A stretch of DNA of 62,268 bases from positions 1 to 62,268 of the forward strand of contig JAYTOY010000063.1 of NCBI GenBank assembly GCA_043747555.1. The letters run 5' to 3'. Position numbers and translations under genes: made by a program. Below are positions 18,796 to 27,801 of the stretch, piece by piece. Every line of letters starts with the position of its first letter. Position 1 is the stretch's first letter. The notes beneath the pieces are model-generated. The model worked only from the letters and a program-made list of their open reading frames with translations, made no database searches and was not told the DNA's origin. This DNA is from JAYWDA01 sp043747555. Its GTDB lineage: Bacteria > Bdellovibrionota > Bdellovibrionia > Bdellovibrionales > Bdellovibrionaceae.

Positions 18796-19557
18796 TTAAT
18801 TAACTCCGTGAAAGAAACGACCCCATCGGATCGTTAACGGATTGCACACCATCGAAAGAATCGGCAAGGTCTCTTCGCAGCTCAGCCAAACAAAACTGGC
18901 TTTTCCTAAAATGTAAGAGCGCGGCAGGAAACCCCACTCACGACCGTCCCGTGAGTTATCGCGATTATCACCCATCATAAACAGCTGATCTTCAGGAACG
19001 ATCACCGGTCCATAAGTTTCATTGCTCTGGCCTTTACGCAATAAAATATCGTGGTCTTTATTTTCAAGTTGCTCGGTGAAGTGAACATAGTTGTCTTTTG
19101 AATCTTTGTAACGGCCTTCACCATTGAAATCAGCATCTCGAAGCCATTTGTAGTCAATGTCAGTCATTGGTGCTTTTTTTTCCATAGGCTTATCATTGAT
19201 ATACAAAGTTCCGTGCTCATAATAAATTTTATCACCAGGGAGACCTACGGTTCTTTTGACAAAATTGGTGCTCATATCCTGAGGAAATTTAAAAACAATC
19301 ACATCCCCCCGTTGCGGCTGGGCCCATTGAGCCAACCATGTTTCGCTAAACGGAAATCGAATCCCATACGCTAGCTTATTGACGAAAATATGATCGTGGA
19401 TTTGCAAAGATGGCAGCATACTTCCGGAAGGAATCACGTAGGCCTCGATCAGCGCCCAACGGATTGTAAAGGCCGCAAGCACAGCAAGGAATAATGAGCC
19501 CCAGCCCTCTTTCCAGAAATCCCGACTTCTCAAATTCCAGTTACTGTACTTTCCCAC
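18796..19557 (-). CDS. lepB: Signal peptidase I (first of three tandem paralogues)
   Basis: 253 aa. Membrane helix at about residues 20-38, catalytic Ser46 in PSGSM, Lys101 in FVKRTVGLPGD and box E GDNRDNSRDGREWG. It has a longer insertion between the Lys and box E than the other two copies (charged, around residues 130-175), in the region that shapes the periplasmic non-catalytic domain. The start codon is directly next to the lepA stop, the conserved lepA-lepB order of many bacteria. Confidence 0.95.
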   Translation of the reverse strand: MGKYSNWNLRSRDFWKEGWGSLFLAVLAAFTIRWALIEAYVIPSGSMLPSLQIHDHIFVNKLAYGIRFPFSETWLAQWAQPQRGDVIVFKFPQDMSTNFVKRTVGLPGDKIYYEHGTLYINDKPMEKKAPMTDIDYKWLRDADFNGEGRYKDSKDNYVHFTEQLENKDHDILLRKGQSNETYGPVIVPEDQLFMMGDNRDNSRDGREWGFLPRSYILGKASFVWLSCEETLPILSMVCNPLTIRWGRFFHGVN

Positions 19558-21357
19558 TTATTCCTCCACTTTCAAGATCGCCAAAAAAGCTTCTTGCGGA
19601 ACATCGACCGTGCCAATCTGCTTCATTCTTTTTTTTCCTTCTTTTTGGCGTTCAAGAAGTTTTCGCTTACGGCTGATGTCACCACCATAACACTTGGCGG
19701 TCACATCTTTTCTTAACGCGCCCAAAGTTTCACGAGCTACAATTTTAGCCCCTATTGTCGCTTGAATCGCTACTTGGTATTGTTGGCGCGGAATCAGCTC
19801 TTTCATTTTTTCAGTTAAAAGCCGACCTCGATTTTGAGATTTTGATCTGTGCACAATCAACGAAAGGGCATCGATGGGCTCGCCATTAATTAAAATATCC
19901 ATTTTCACGAGATCGGCCTCTTCGAAAGCCATAAACTCATACTCTAAAGAAGCGTAGCCTTTTGAAATTGATTTAAGGCGATCGTAAAAATCCATGACCA
20001 TTTCATTCATCGGAAGCTTGTACTCGATAATGACTTTGGTTTCGGTGACGTAATCCATTTTGATTTGATTTCCGCGTTTGTCTTCGCAGAGTTTTAAAAT
20101 GGCCCCGATATAATCCGTCGGTGTATGGATCGTGACCTTCACGTAAGGCTCTTCCATTTTCAAAATTGCGGTTTCCACTGGCATTTGCGAAGGATTATCT
20201 AAAAACATTTCGGTGCCGTCGGTTTTATAGATTTTATAAACGACTGTCGGCGCCGTCGTGATCAGATTTAAATTAAATTCTCGCTCTAAACGCTCTTGCA
20301 CGATTTCCATATGCAAAAGTCCTAAGAAGCCGCAACGGTAGCCAAAACCTAGGGCCGCGGATTTCTCAATTTCAAATGTCAGACTGGAATCATTCAGAGC
20401 TAGCTTATCTAAAGCGACTTTTAAGTTTTCGTAATCGGTCGCATCGATCGGGAAGATCCCGGCGAAAACCATTGGTTTGATTTTTTTAAAACCCGGCAGC
20501 GCTTCGGTCGCGCTGCCTTTGTAAGACGTCACGGTATCGCCCACTTGCACGTCGCGGATATCCTTAATTCCACAGATGATGAAGCCCACTTCACCGGCTT
20601 CCAGAGCGTCTCCGTAAACCGCAAAAGGAGCAAAACGTCCAACGCGCAGGACTTCGTAGTTGCGATCGTTGGCCATAAATTTAATTCGATCTTTCACTTT
20701 CAGCTGGCCATCCATCAAACGCAAAAGGACAACAACACCTTGGTAAGAATCAAACCACGAATCAAAAATCAATCCCCGCAATGGCAGATTTTTATCAGCT
20801 TGCGGAGGCGGAATTTTTTCAACGATGGCTTCCAGAATTTCTGGGATGCCTTTAAGCTCTTTGGCGCTCGCATGAATGATGCCGCTGCAGTCCAAACCGA
20901 TCGTATCTTCGATCTGTTTGCGCACGCCTTCAGGATCTGCCGAGGGAAGATCGATTTTATTTAAGACAGGAATGATTTCTAAATTATTTTGAATCGCTAA
21001 GTAAACGTTGGCTAAAGTCTGAGCTTCGACGCCTTGGGCGGCATCGACGATGAGCAATGCTCCTTCACAAGCGGCTAAAGAGCGAGACACTTCGTAACTA
21101 AAATCCACGTGTCCGGGAGTATCGATCAAATTGAAAAGATACTCGTTCCCGTCTTTGGCTTTGTATTTCAGCGCAACGGTTTGCGCTTTGATGGTGATGC
21201 CACGCTCGCGCTCGAGCTCCATATTATCTAAGAACTGAGCTTTTTGTTCACGGTGAGACAGGGATCCGGTGACGTTCAACAGCGCATCGGCCAAGGTTGA
21301 TTTACCATGATCGATATGGGCAATGATGGAAAAATTCCTGATCAGCTTTGGATCCAT
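19558..21357 (-). CDS. lepA: Elongation factor 4 (LepA) GTPase
   Basis: 599 aa, standard length. This translational GTPase back-translocates or remodels stalled ribosomes. G1 AHIDHGKST, G3 DTPGHVDF and G4 NKIDLPSADPE (the LepA-specific G4) are present, then EF-G-like domains and the LepA C-terminal domain ending in a KRKLLERQKEGKKRMK basic tail. Its ATG overlaps the metK stop by one base (TAATG). Confidence 0.97.
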   Translation of the reverse strand: MDPKLIRNFSIIAHIDHGKSTLADALLNVTGSLSHREQKAQFLDNMELERERGITIKAQTVALKYKAKDGNEYLFNLIDTPGHVDFSYEVSRSLAACEGALLIVDAAQGVEAQTLANVYLAIQNNLEIIPVLNKIDLPSADPEGVRKQIEDTIGLDCSGIIHASAKELKGIPEILEAIVEKIPPPQADKNLPLRGLIFDSWFDSYQGVVVLLRLMDGQLKVKDRIKFMANDRNYEVLRVGRFAPFAVYGDALEAGEVGFIICGIKDIRDVQVGDTVTSYKGSATEALPGFKKIKPMVFAGIFPIDATDYENLKVALDKLALNDSSLTFEIEKSAALGFGYRCGFLGLLHMEIVQERLEREFNLNLITTAPTVVYKIYKTDGTEMFLDNPSQMPVETAILKMEEPYVKVTIHTPTDYIGAILKLCEDKRGNQIKMDYVTETKVIIEYKLPMNEMVMDFYDRLKSISKGYASLEYEFMAFEEADLVKMDILINGEPIDALSLIVHRSKSQNRGRLLTEKMKELIPRQQYQVAIQATIGAKIVARETLGALRKDVTAKCYGGDISRKRKLLERQKEGKKRMKQIGTVDVPQEAFLAILKVEE

Positions 21358-22517
21358 TAAAGTTTTTTAGCCAGATCTTTCAGTTGGTCAACTTTGTTCA
21401 GGCGCTCCCATGTAAAGCTTTCTTCCTGACGACCAAAATGTCCATAAGCAGCGGTTGGAGAATAAATCGGTCGTAATAAATCAAAATCTTTTGTGATTCG
21501 AGCCGGCTTTAAACTCCACAATTCACGAATCGCTTTTTCTAATTTTTCAGGACCTAATTTGCTGGTGCCAAAATCGTTGACGGTGATACTGACAGGCTCA
21601 GCAACACCAATCGCGTAGGCCACTTGCACTAAACAACGCTCGGCTAATCCTGCGGAAACAATGTTCTTTGCAATGTGACGTGCGGCATAGGCTGCAGATC
21701 TGTCAACCTTTGAAGGATCTTTGCCAGAGAAAGCACCGCCGCCATGGGCTCCATGTCCACCATAAGTATCAACAATAATTTTACGACCTGTTAATCCAGC
21801 ATCTCCCATCGGACCACCCGTCACGAAACGACCCGTGGGATTGATATGATACTTTGTTTTGCTATCAATCCACTGAGAAGGCAGACATTTCTTAATCAAT
21901 TCATCTTGGATAAATTCTTGAATTTCTTTCAGCTGAACATGGTCGGCGTGCTGAGTGGAAATCACCACTGTATCGATTCTTTTTGGCACGCCATTTTCAT
22001 ATTGAACAGTGACTTGCGATTTAGCATCGGGGCGCAGCCAGTTGACCTTGTTCGCCTTACGAAGCAATGAAAGTTCTTTGACCAATTTATGGGACATCGA
22101 AATTGAAAGAGGCATCAACTCTGGAGTTTCATTGACCGCATAGCCAAACATCAAACCTTGATCGCCAGCACCCTGCTCATCGCTTAAGGTTTCTTTGACA
22201 CCCATGCTGATATCAGAACTTTGCTGACCGACGGCCACAATCACAGCACAAGTTTTATAATCAAAGCCTTTGTCCGAATGATCGTAACCAATTTTTTTAA
22301 CGGTCTCACGCGCGATATCAGTGATATTAATTTTTGCAGAAGTACTGATTTCTCCGGCAACGGCAATCAAGCCCGTAGTTAACATTGTTTCGCAAGCCAC
22401 GCGGCCCTTAGGGTCTTGAGTTAGAATTGCATCAAGGACAGCGTCAGAAATTTGATCAGCCATTTTATCTGGATGACCTTCAGAAACAGATTCACTTGTG
22501 AACAAGAAATTTTTCAT
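21357..22517 (-). CDS. metK: S-adenosylmethionine synthetase
   Basis: 386 aa. It makes SAM from methionine and ATP. Visible signatures are GHPDKMADQISDAVLD at the N-terminus, GAGDQGLMFGYA, and the glycine-rich loop GGGAFSGKDPSKVDRSAAY. The start has GAGGGG seven bases upstream. It is the first gene after a strong terminator and heads the 21-kb minus-strand run. No SAM-binding riboswitch can be made out in the 90-bp leader. Confidence 0.97.
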   Translation of the reverse strand: MKNFLFTSESVSEGHPDKMADQISDAVLDAILTQDPKGRVACETMLTTGLIAVAGEISTSAKINITDIARETVKKIGYDHSDKGFDYKTCAVIVAVGQQSSDISMGVKETLSDEQGAGDQGLMFGYAVNETPELMPLSISMSHKLVKELSLLRKANKVNWLRPDAKSQVTVQYENGVPKRIDTVVISTQHADHVQLKEIQEFIQDELIKKCLPSQWIDSKTKYHINPTGRFVTGGPMGDAGLTGRKIIVDTYGGHGAHGGGAFSGKDPSKVDRSAAYAARHIAKNIVSAGLAERCLVQVAYAIGVAEPVSITVNDFGTSKLGPEKLEKAIRELWSLKPARITKDFDLLRPIYSPTAAYGHFGRQEESFTWERLNKVDQLKDLAKKL

Positions 22518-22607
22518 AACAACCCCTCGGTGTTGGCTTTAAAAAACTATCAGTGCATTCAATCCTTTAGAATGCCTGAGACGCTAACAAAAAGGCCTGT
22601 GGGGGTC

Positions 22608-22644
22608 AAATAAAAACCCCGGAAGACGGGCGTCTGCCGGGGTT
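22608..22644 (-). terminator. Rho-independent terminator downstream of hpf
   Basis: On the minus strand AACCCCGG (22637-22644) pairs with CCGGGGTT (22615-22622), and after one mismatch a further five pairs close the stem. It is followed by TTTTTATTT. It separates hpf from metK. Confidence 0.85.
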
Positions 22645-22694
22645 CTGAAGCTTGTTTGTTAAGCTCGAAAAACTAGATCCTAATTGCTGAAATC

Positions 22695-23066
22695 TTAGGC
22701 CGCTTTTTTAAGGCGCGGAGCAAATTCCAGCTGTCCATTGAGCTGATTTAAGCGACCTCGCCTAGAGAGCTCAGGCCTTTTATGATTCTTAATTGCTTTC
22801 TTGATCTTTAATAACTGCCGGCTCAACTTGGCTATGACGTCATCAACAGCTGCATAAATATCGTTACTTTCGGACGAGGCTTTAAAGTATTTATGGGGCG
22901 TGTTGATAGTGATCTCAACACAAAAGTTATGTTGGCTTTTACTGTAGTGGGCTGAGCCCTGCCCATCTTTAAGTAGGAAGCGTGAAATCTCTGAAAGTCG
23001 TAACTGTGAATACTCGCTGAGTGAGGACGAAACATCAAGATGCCGGAAGGTGTGCTTCAATTTCAT
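22695..23066 (-). CDS. hpf: Ribosome hibernation promoting factor (short HPF/RaiA type)
   Basis: 123 aa. The ribosome-associated fold is recognisable from HTFRHLDVSSSLSEY, VEITINTPHKYFKASSES and the following DIYAAVDDVIAKLSRQLLKIK helix, the canonical end of this domain. The long C-terminal dimerisation domain of long HPFs is absent; a short basic tail replaces it. It dims translation by occupying the 30S decoding site in starved cells. AAAGGAG precedes the ATG and a terminator follows. In many proteobacteria hpf sits next to rpoN; here they are 6 kb apart. Confidence 0.92.
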   Translation of the reverse strand: MKLKHTFRHLDVSSSLSEYSQLRLSEISRFLLKDGQGSAHYSKSQHNFCVEITINTPHKYFKASSESNDIYAAVDDVIAKLSRQLLKIKKAIKNHKRPELSRRGRLNQLNGQLEFAPRLKKAA

Positions 23067-23179
23067 GGGTTCTCCTTTGAACTCGACTAAAGACCTATCG
23101 GCAAGATCTTCTTCTAAAATGAAGGCTAATAAATTTATTTTTTGATCCCAACTTGAGACATTGTGGAAAGCCTAAGGTT

Positions 23180-24523
23180 TTAAGCTTTCCTGAAATAAAA
23201 CAGCAAAATGATGCCCAAAGACATCAGTAAAGAACCGATGTATTTAAGCCAGCGCCCCGGGTCATAATTAATCGAAAAAATGCTGGCGATGGGCTCACCT
23301 TGCGCATCTTCTTCGAAACTGGCCTGATAAACGAGAAGTCCGTTCACTTTCAGGGGCTCATTCATGCTGATCAAGTGCTCACCCTGTTGGGAGATAGAAA
23401 CCCAACTTTTATACTCCGAAGCCTTTTGTACACCCTGGTACCTTTCGACTTCAAATTTTTTTAAATCAATCGAAAAATTAAGTGGCACCCGCTCTTGCGC
23501 ATAGATTAAACGGTACACGGCTCCACCGTTAGAAATCTTTAAAGCATCATTTAAAACGATCCACTTTTCTTGGTTCAAATATTTAACTTTCACTGCTGAG
23601 ACGGTCATTGCGGTTGGATGATCTTTTTCGACAACCTCCCACTGCGATTCCGCGTGGGGCAGATAGCGTAAAATCTTAAGCTTAATATCCATCCATCCCA
23701 AGGGGATCGTATCGCCTTCTTGCAGGATCCCTTGGCTGAAGGGCCCTTTTAAATTTTTATGAAACACTTGATACTGAATCCCTTTTTCCTGAGCCACAAA
23801 GACAATGGCATTGCGATCAACCAGCGGAATTGGGTTTGGAGCCAGTATCACTTTTGCTGGTCCCAAATCTTGTTCGACGATTTCTTGGAGGTGATTTTGA
23901 ACCAACCAATCAATATGATTGACCCTTGCATTTTGCAGTTGATAACGAAGACCTGCACCGGCCATTACATCGACAGTCGATAGAATTTTAGTTTGAGGAA
24001 CGACATAGTTCTTAAAATCGATCACTTCAATATTAAATGAGCCTGTCGGAAGAACCATTGGTTTGCTAGAAGTTGGTGGATCCGAAAAGAAATCGACACT
24101 TTTTTTAGATAATTGATGAAAAGGGGATCCCTGCTCGGAGGAGTACAGGCTGAGCTCATTTTTGCTGACGATCACTTGCTGACTTGATTTATTGATTTCA
24201 ACTCGCATAGTTCCATCAAGGCCCCATTGCTGAGTCAACCATGAGCCCAAAAGTAATAGTAATATTCCAATATGCGCACTGACAAATGAGGCGTGCTTTT
24301 TTTTCCATGGCCAGCGACTGACCATCACGGCAGTTAAATTAACTGCCAATACCGAGAGTGTCAGCCACATCCAAACAGTTCGATAAATTAGCCTACCGGC
24401 AGCTTCGGCATCGTATTTAGACTCAACGACTGTTCCAATAGCCACTAAAATGCAAATTGAAAGCATCACCGAAACAGCCAGCTTTAAAGAGGATAAAAAT
24501 TTAATCACTTTTTTAAAGTTCAT
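23180..24523 (-). CDS. resB: ResB-like cytochrome c biogenesis protein
   Basis: 447 aa. Three N-terminal membrane helices (first with FLSSLKLAVSVML, then the MWLTLSVLAVNL region, then a third after HASF-H), a large periplasmic part, and a final helix near the C-terminus match ResB/CcsB of system II. With CcsA, ResB delivers and attaches haem to apocytochromes outside the membrane. No ccsA is visible in the window. A small CxxCH cytochrome lipoprotein and a haem-motif barrel protein are encoded within 4.5 kb and may be clients. Nine bases separate it from the upstream gene. Confidence 0.85.
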   Translation of the reverse strand: MNFKKVIKFLSSLKLAVSVMLSICILVAIGTVVESKYDAEAAGRLIYRTVWMWLTLSVLAVNLTAVMVSRWPWKKKHASFVSAHIGILLLLLGSWLTQQWGLDGTMRVEINKSSQQVIVSKNELSLYSSEQGSPFHQLSKKSVDFFSDPPTSSKPMVLPTGSFNIEVIDFKNYVVPQTKILSTVDVMAGAGLRYQLQNARVNHIDWLVQNHLQEIVEQDLGPAKVILAPNPIPLVDRNAIVFVAQEKGIQYQVFHKNLKGPFSQGILQEGDTIPLGWMDIKLKILRYLPHAESQWEVVEKDHPTAMTVSAVKVKYLNQEKWIVLNDALKISNGGAVYRLIYAQERVPLNFSIDLKKFEVERYQGVQKASEYKSWVSISQQGEHLISMNEPLKVNGLLVYQASFEEDAQGEPIASIFSINYDPGRWLKYIGSLLMSLGIILLFYFRKA

Positions 24524-24532
24524 AATTTTAGA

Positions 24533-25384
24533 TTAGCGCCAGCCCCAGCCCACTCTTAAGGCGATATAACTGGCAGTAACGGAAGCTGAGCTTGGAAACA
24601 TTGAATAATCAATGACGACCGGCAAATAAGAGCCACCACCCATATCGAAATCAGCGCCCGCACTGAGCGTAATTGTGTAGGTGGACGTGATTAATGCGGT
24701 GTCAAGAACGGTACTGGCTTTTGAAATTGCGTAAAGCAAACCTAATCCTCCACCAGCCCAAACTTTTGTTGATCCATTAACAAAATTATATTTAGCAATT
24801 CCATAGCCCGAGAGATAACTAATACTAACATTACAAGCAGCCAGGGCTGCGCAAGATTCAGCCGCCTGAAACTGTTCAATCCCGCCCGCCCCGCGAAGTT
24901 GGAAAGCATTTGTATAATCGTAATCATAATAGCCAAGCAGGCCAAAGCCAGTACCGACCATGGCCGTCGAAAAGTTATTTCCGCCAGCTGTAAAGTTAAC
25001 TGCCATTTTATTCATCAAGTAAGAACCGAGCAAACCCATGTGTTTAAAACTGGAAGTTGAAGATGACGCTTTGGAAGATTTCTTTTGTCCTGTGGCTTTC
25101 GAAGTTTTTTGTGGCCCCATCGAAACAGCTAATAACGTTTGCCCGACTTCAGGAATTCCTTTGATCACATTTGCAACTGCTTGATCACCTTTGATACTTG
25201 TGATCTGTAATAGCCCTCGTTTTTTACCTGTCGAGCTGACCGTAAAAAATTGGTCATTGATTTTCAAGTCTGAACCCTCAACAGAAATTAATGCTTTGGT
25301 GCCTTTAATTTTTTTAACTGTTGCGCTTTCAGCTGAAGAATACAGAAGAGTCAATATCACAAGTAATCGCACTGAAATTTTCAT
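24533..25384 (-). CDS. Putative outer-membrane beta-barrel protein, 283 aa
   Basis: A signal peptide (cleavage near residue 20, SSAES-A) leads to a small all-beta N-terminal domain (about 22-90) that resembles an SH3-like barrel, then a Lys/Ser linker (about 95-115) and a C-terminal barrel of alternating strands ending in aromatic VGWGWR. Two cysteines in one loop may form a disulphide. The function is unknown. It is probably co-transcribed with resB, nine bases downstream. Confidence 0.75.
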   Translation of the reverse strand: MKISVRLLVILTLLYSSAESATVKKIKGTKALISVEGSDLKINDQFFTVSSTGKKRGLLQITSIKGDQAVANVIKGIPEVGQTLLAVSMGPQKTSKATGQKKSSKASSSTSSFKHMGLLGSYLMNKMAVNFTAGGNNFSTAMVGTGFGLLGYYDYDYTNAFQLRGAGGIEQFQAAESCAALAACNVSISYLSGYGIAKYNFVNGSTKVWAGGGLGLLYAISKASTVLDTALITSTYTITLSAGADFDMGGGSYLPVVIDYSMFPSSASVTASYIALRVGWGWR

Positions 25385-25547
25385 CCCTCACAGGCTAATT
25401 CATCGCGCTCTCCAATACAAGGCTTAGAAAGCGCCAAAATTTTTTAAATCGAAATGAATTTATTTTTAGCATTGAACCAAGACCAAGGTTGAGAAATATC
25501 TTTTTTGCAGACCAACAGGATAACATATCTCTAAAATTTGAAAGGTC

Positions 25548-26711
25548 ATGAAAATCGTAATAACTTTTCTTCTTTTTTCTTTTGGAGTCATCAAGTGCTG
25601 GGCCTACCCGGCATTTATTGGTTATGCCTACAAAGCTTGTATTACGTGTCACTACAACGGGCAGGGTGGCGGCGCTTTGAATGACTACGGAAAAGCGTTG
25701 TTTGCAGCCGAAATTGCTTCCAGGTCACTTTATAATAGTAAAATAACTGCTGATGAATTGGGGGAAAGGTCACCCTTTCCGGGTCAATCATACCTGCCTA
25801 ATTGGTATCGGCCGGGCTTTAAGTTTAGAGGCCTTTGGTTCCAAGTTGATCCTGGAAGTACAAGCTCTAAGAGCCGAGCCATCCCAATGCAATTGGATTT
25901 TAGCAGCGCTTTTTTATTTGATGAGAGTCAGAAGTGGGTTTCGGTGGCCACCTTTGGGTATATGCCAACTCCCAAAGCACTTGAAAATACATCTGGTCCC
26001 ATTGAGAAACCCAGCAATCTGATTTCAAGAGAGTATTATTTGCGCTGGAATCCATCCAAAGAGTGGTTCGCCTATCTTGGGTTCATGGATAAAGTTTACG
26101 GAATCAGAACAAACGATCATACTGCTTTCAGTCGACAAAAAACAGGTCTTGCAATGAACGATCAATCGCATGGCGCAATGATCATGTATGTTATTCCAAC
26201 ATGGGAATTTACTCTAAATCCATTTATTGGAGACCTTCTGCAAGCCTCTGATTTAAGACAAAAAGGCGCCTCTATCATGATCGAAAAAGATTTGGATGAA
26301 AAACATCGTATTGGTGGAGCCGTGTTAGCTTCGGAAAATAGTTATTTGCGATGGACTCGGGCCGAGATTCATTCAAAACTTGGCTTTGGCGAGGGAAATA
26401 GTTTTATTACTGAGGGTGGTGTGATTCAAGATCAGCCTAAGGGCGACAAGGCAATTCTTGGAGCTTATGCCTTTATTGAAGGGCTCGCGCAGTTTGCGCG
26501 AGGATATTCTTTTATGTCGCAAATTGAATACTATAATAAAACTATGTCTCCCCTAAGTCCTGATCAGATCAAGTGGAGCTTTGGATTGCTTATGTTCCCT
26601 GCACCCAGTTATGAGGTGCGAACAACTTTAATTAATGCCCGAACTCAGTCAGATTCAGGGGTCAGTGCCGACCAGTGGCAGGCTCAACTTCAGTTTCATG
26701 TGGCACTGTGA
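25548..26711 (+). CDS. Secreted protein with one CxxCH haem motif and a beta-barrel-like body
   Basis: 387 aa. After a signal peptide (about residues 1-19) the mature N-terminus carries CITCH at residues 31-35, followed by GQGGGALNDYGKALF, a pattern that recurs in single-haem outer-membrane proteins. The remaining 320 residues alternate polar and hydrophobic positions with many Trp/Tyr and end in a Phe/Leu-rich strand, as in a porin-like barrel. It may be a haem-plugged outer-membrane electron or solute channel, which is inference. AAAGG precedes the ATG. The next gene starts six bases after its stop. Confidence 0.75.
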   Translation: MKIVITFLLFSFGVIKCWAYPAFIGYAYKACITCHYNGQGGGALNDYGKALFAAEIASRSLYNSKITADELGERSPFPGQSYLPNWYRPGFKFRGLWFQVDPGSTSSKSRAIPMQLDFSSAFLFDESQKWVSVATFGYMPTPKALENTSGPIEKPSNLISREYYLRWNPSKEWFAYLGFMDKVYGIRTNDHTAFSRQKTGLAMNDQSHGAMIMYVIPTWEFTLNPFIGDLLQASDLRQKGASIMIEKDLDEKHRIGGAVLASENSYLRWTRAEIHSKLGFGEGNSFITEGGVIQDQPKGDKAILGAYAFIEGLAQFARGYSFMSQIEYYNKTMSPLSPDQIKWSFGLLMFPAPSYEVRTTLINARTQSDSGVSADQWQAQLQFHVAL

Positions 26712-26717
26712 GGATTT

Positions 26718-27416
26718 ATGTTACGTCAAAGGCTTGTTATATTATTGATCGCTGGAATTTGGACTCAGGCCACTGCGTCTCAGGTAAAAAAACCGGTTGC
26801 TCAGCAGACGCAAAGTAAAAAATCTCGTGCGCCTAAACCAACGCCGGCTCCCACACTTCGTACTGAAACCCCTCCAGCTTCGAATGCCGTAAAGCTGCCT
26901 ATAAAAACAGATCGTACAGCGAATCGCCAAGGAATTATTTTAGATTATAATAGTTGGTTTGAAAATATTCGCATTCAAGGCGGAACACCCTATGAAACAA
27001 AGGCGTTACTTTATGGGATAGGGGTTTCATATGAGTACAATCTTCTGCGGCTGACTTGGGGCTGGGGCCTGGGCGGCGGACTGATTCATGGTTATGCTGT
27101 TTCGGGGGACTCGAGTGATACATCATCCTACTACGCAAAGCGTGTACCGCTAGAAATTGGCCGCTTCAATGGACGAATTTTTCGGCGCGTGAGTCCACGC
27201 TTTGACTTGGGATTACTCACCAGCGTTCTTTATACGCTTACAAATTTTCCTGCCTCAAATGGCCTTACCGTCGAAAAATCGGGAAGTGTTATGATGGGAG
27301 CTTTCCTAGATACTCGCTGGCGCCTGGATGGACGTTGGGAGCTGATTCAAGCTTTTGGCACGTTCAACCGGGGCCCTTCATTAGCCTGGCGCTTAGGCGC
27401 GATTTATATTTTTTAA
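26718..27416 (+). CDS. Putative outer-membrane protein, 232 aa
   Basis: Signal peptide to about residue 20, then a Lys/Pro/Thr-rich periplasmic linker (about 21-70) and an eight-strand-like beta region ending WRLGAIYIF, with a terminal aromatic as expected for BAM substrates. No domain is recognised. It is coupled to the haem-motif barrel gene upstream, suggesting the two work at the outer membrane together. It converges on the cytochrome lipoprotein gene with a nine-base gap. Confidence 0.72.
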   Translation: MLRQRLVILLIAGIWTQATASQVKKPVAQQTQSKKSRAPKPTPAPTLRTETPPASNAVKLPIKTDRTANRQGIILDYNSWFENIRIQGGTPYETKALLYGIGVSYEYNLLRLTWGWGLGGGLIHGYAVSGDSSDTSSYYAKRVPLEIGRFNGRIFRRVSPRFDLGLLTSVLYTLTNFPASNGLTVEKSGSVMMGAFLDTRWRLDGRWELIQAFGTFNRGPSLAWRLGAIYIF

Positions 27417-27425
27417 AATCATTAG

Positions 27426-27785
27426 TTACATTCCTAGAATCCAAGTTTTAATAACAACAATATCTTCACTTGAAAGACTGCCATTCTGTGGCATATCACC
27501 GGAGATTCCAGTGGTGTTTCCTCGGATGCGGGTATAGAGCATTGAGTCGGCTAAGCTGCCAGCGACAACTCGGCCATTGGAAACGAATTCAGCGGCGGTC
27601 CACGCCGACCAGCTCCCGTGACAAGCAAAGCAACTACTTAACATGACAGTGCGAGCCGCGAGAAAGTCAGCGCTTCCAGAAACTGTGGACCCATATTTCA
27701 AAGCATCGGACGTTGACGTATTGTACGGCGACCGTCCGCAGCCAAAGATTACAAAGAGTAGTAAAAGAGCTTTCGTTCTTTTCAT
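27426..27785 (-). CDS. Small c-type cytochrome lipoprotein, 119 aa
   Basis: The start at 27785 was chosen because it gives a clean type II signal peptide with lipobox IFGC (lipid Cys16); an upstream in-frame codon would add 16 polar residues inside the yceI gene. A single haem-binding CFACH is at residues 52-56 and a likely distal Met98 lies in GDMPQNG. The pattern resembles small cytochrome domains found with cytochrome oxidases and surface redox proteins. It lies 16 bases after yceI, so the two are probably co-expressed. Confidence 0.8.
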   Translation of the reverse strand: MKRTKALLLLFVIFGCGRSPYNTSTSDALKYGSTVSGSADFLAARTVMLSSCFACHGSWSAWTAAEFVSNGRVVAGSLADSMLYTRIRGNTTGISGDMPQNGSLSSEDIVVIKTWILGM

Positions 27786-27801
27786 CAGATCATTTGCTCG
27801 G

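Noticed and set aside
20545..20964. 139-codon plus-strand open frame
   Set aside because: Antisense to lepA, a strongly conserved gene; no supporting features.
22518..22607. Possible SAM riboswitch upstream of metK
   Set aside because: The leader is too short and has no multi-stem junction that I can draw; only a ribosome site is seen.
23165..23190. Hairpin at the end of resB considered as a terminator
   Set aside because: Seven pairs with an 11-base loop but no U-run after it on the minus strand; it includes the last resB codons.
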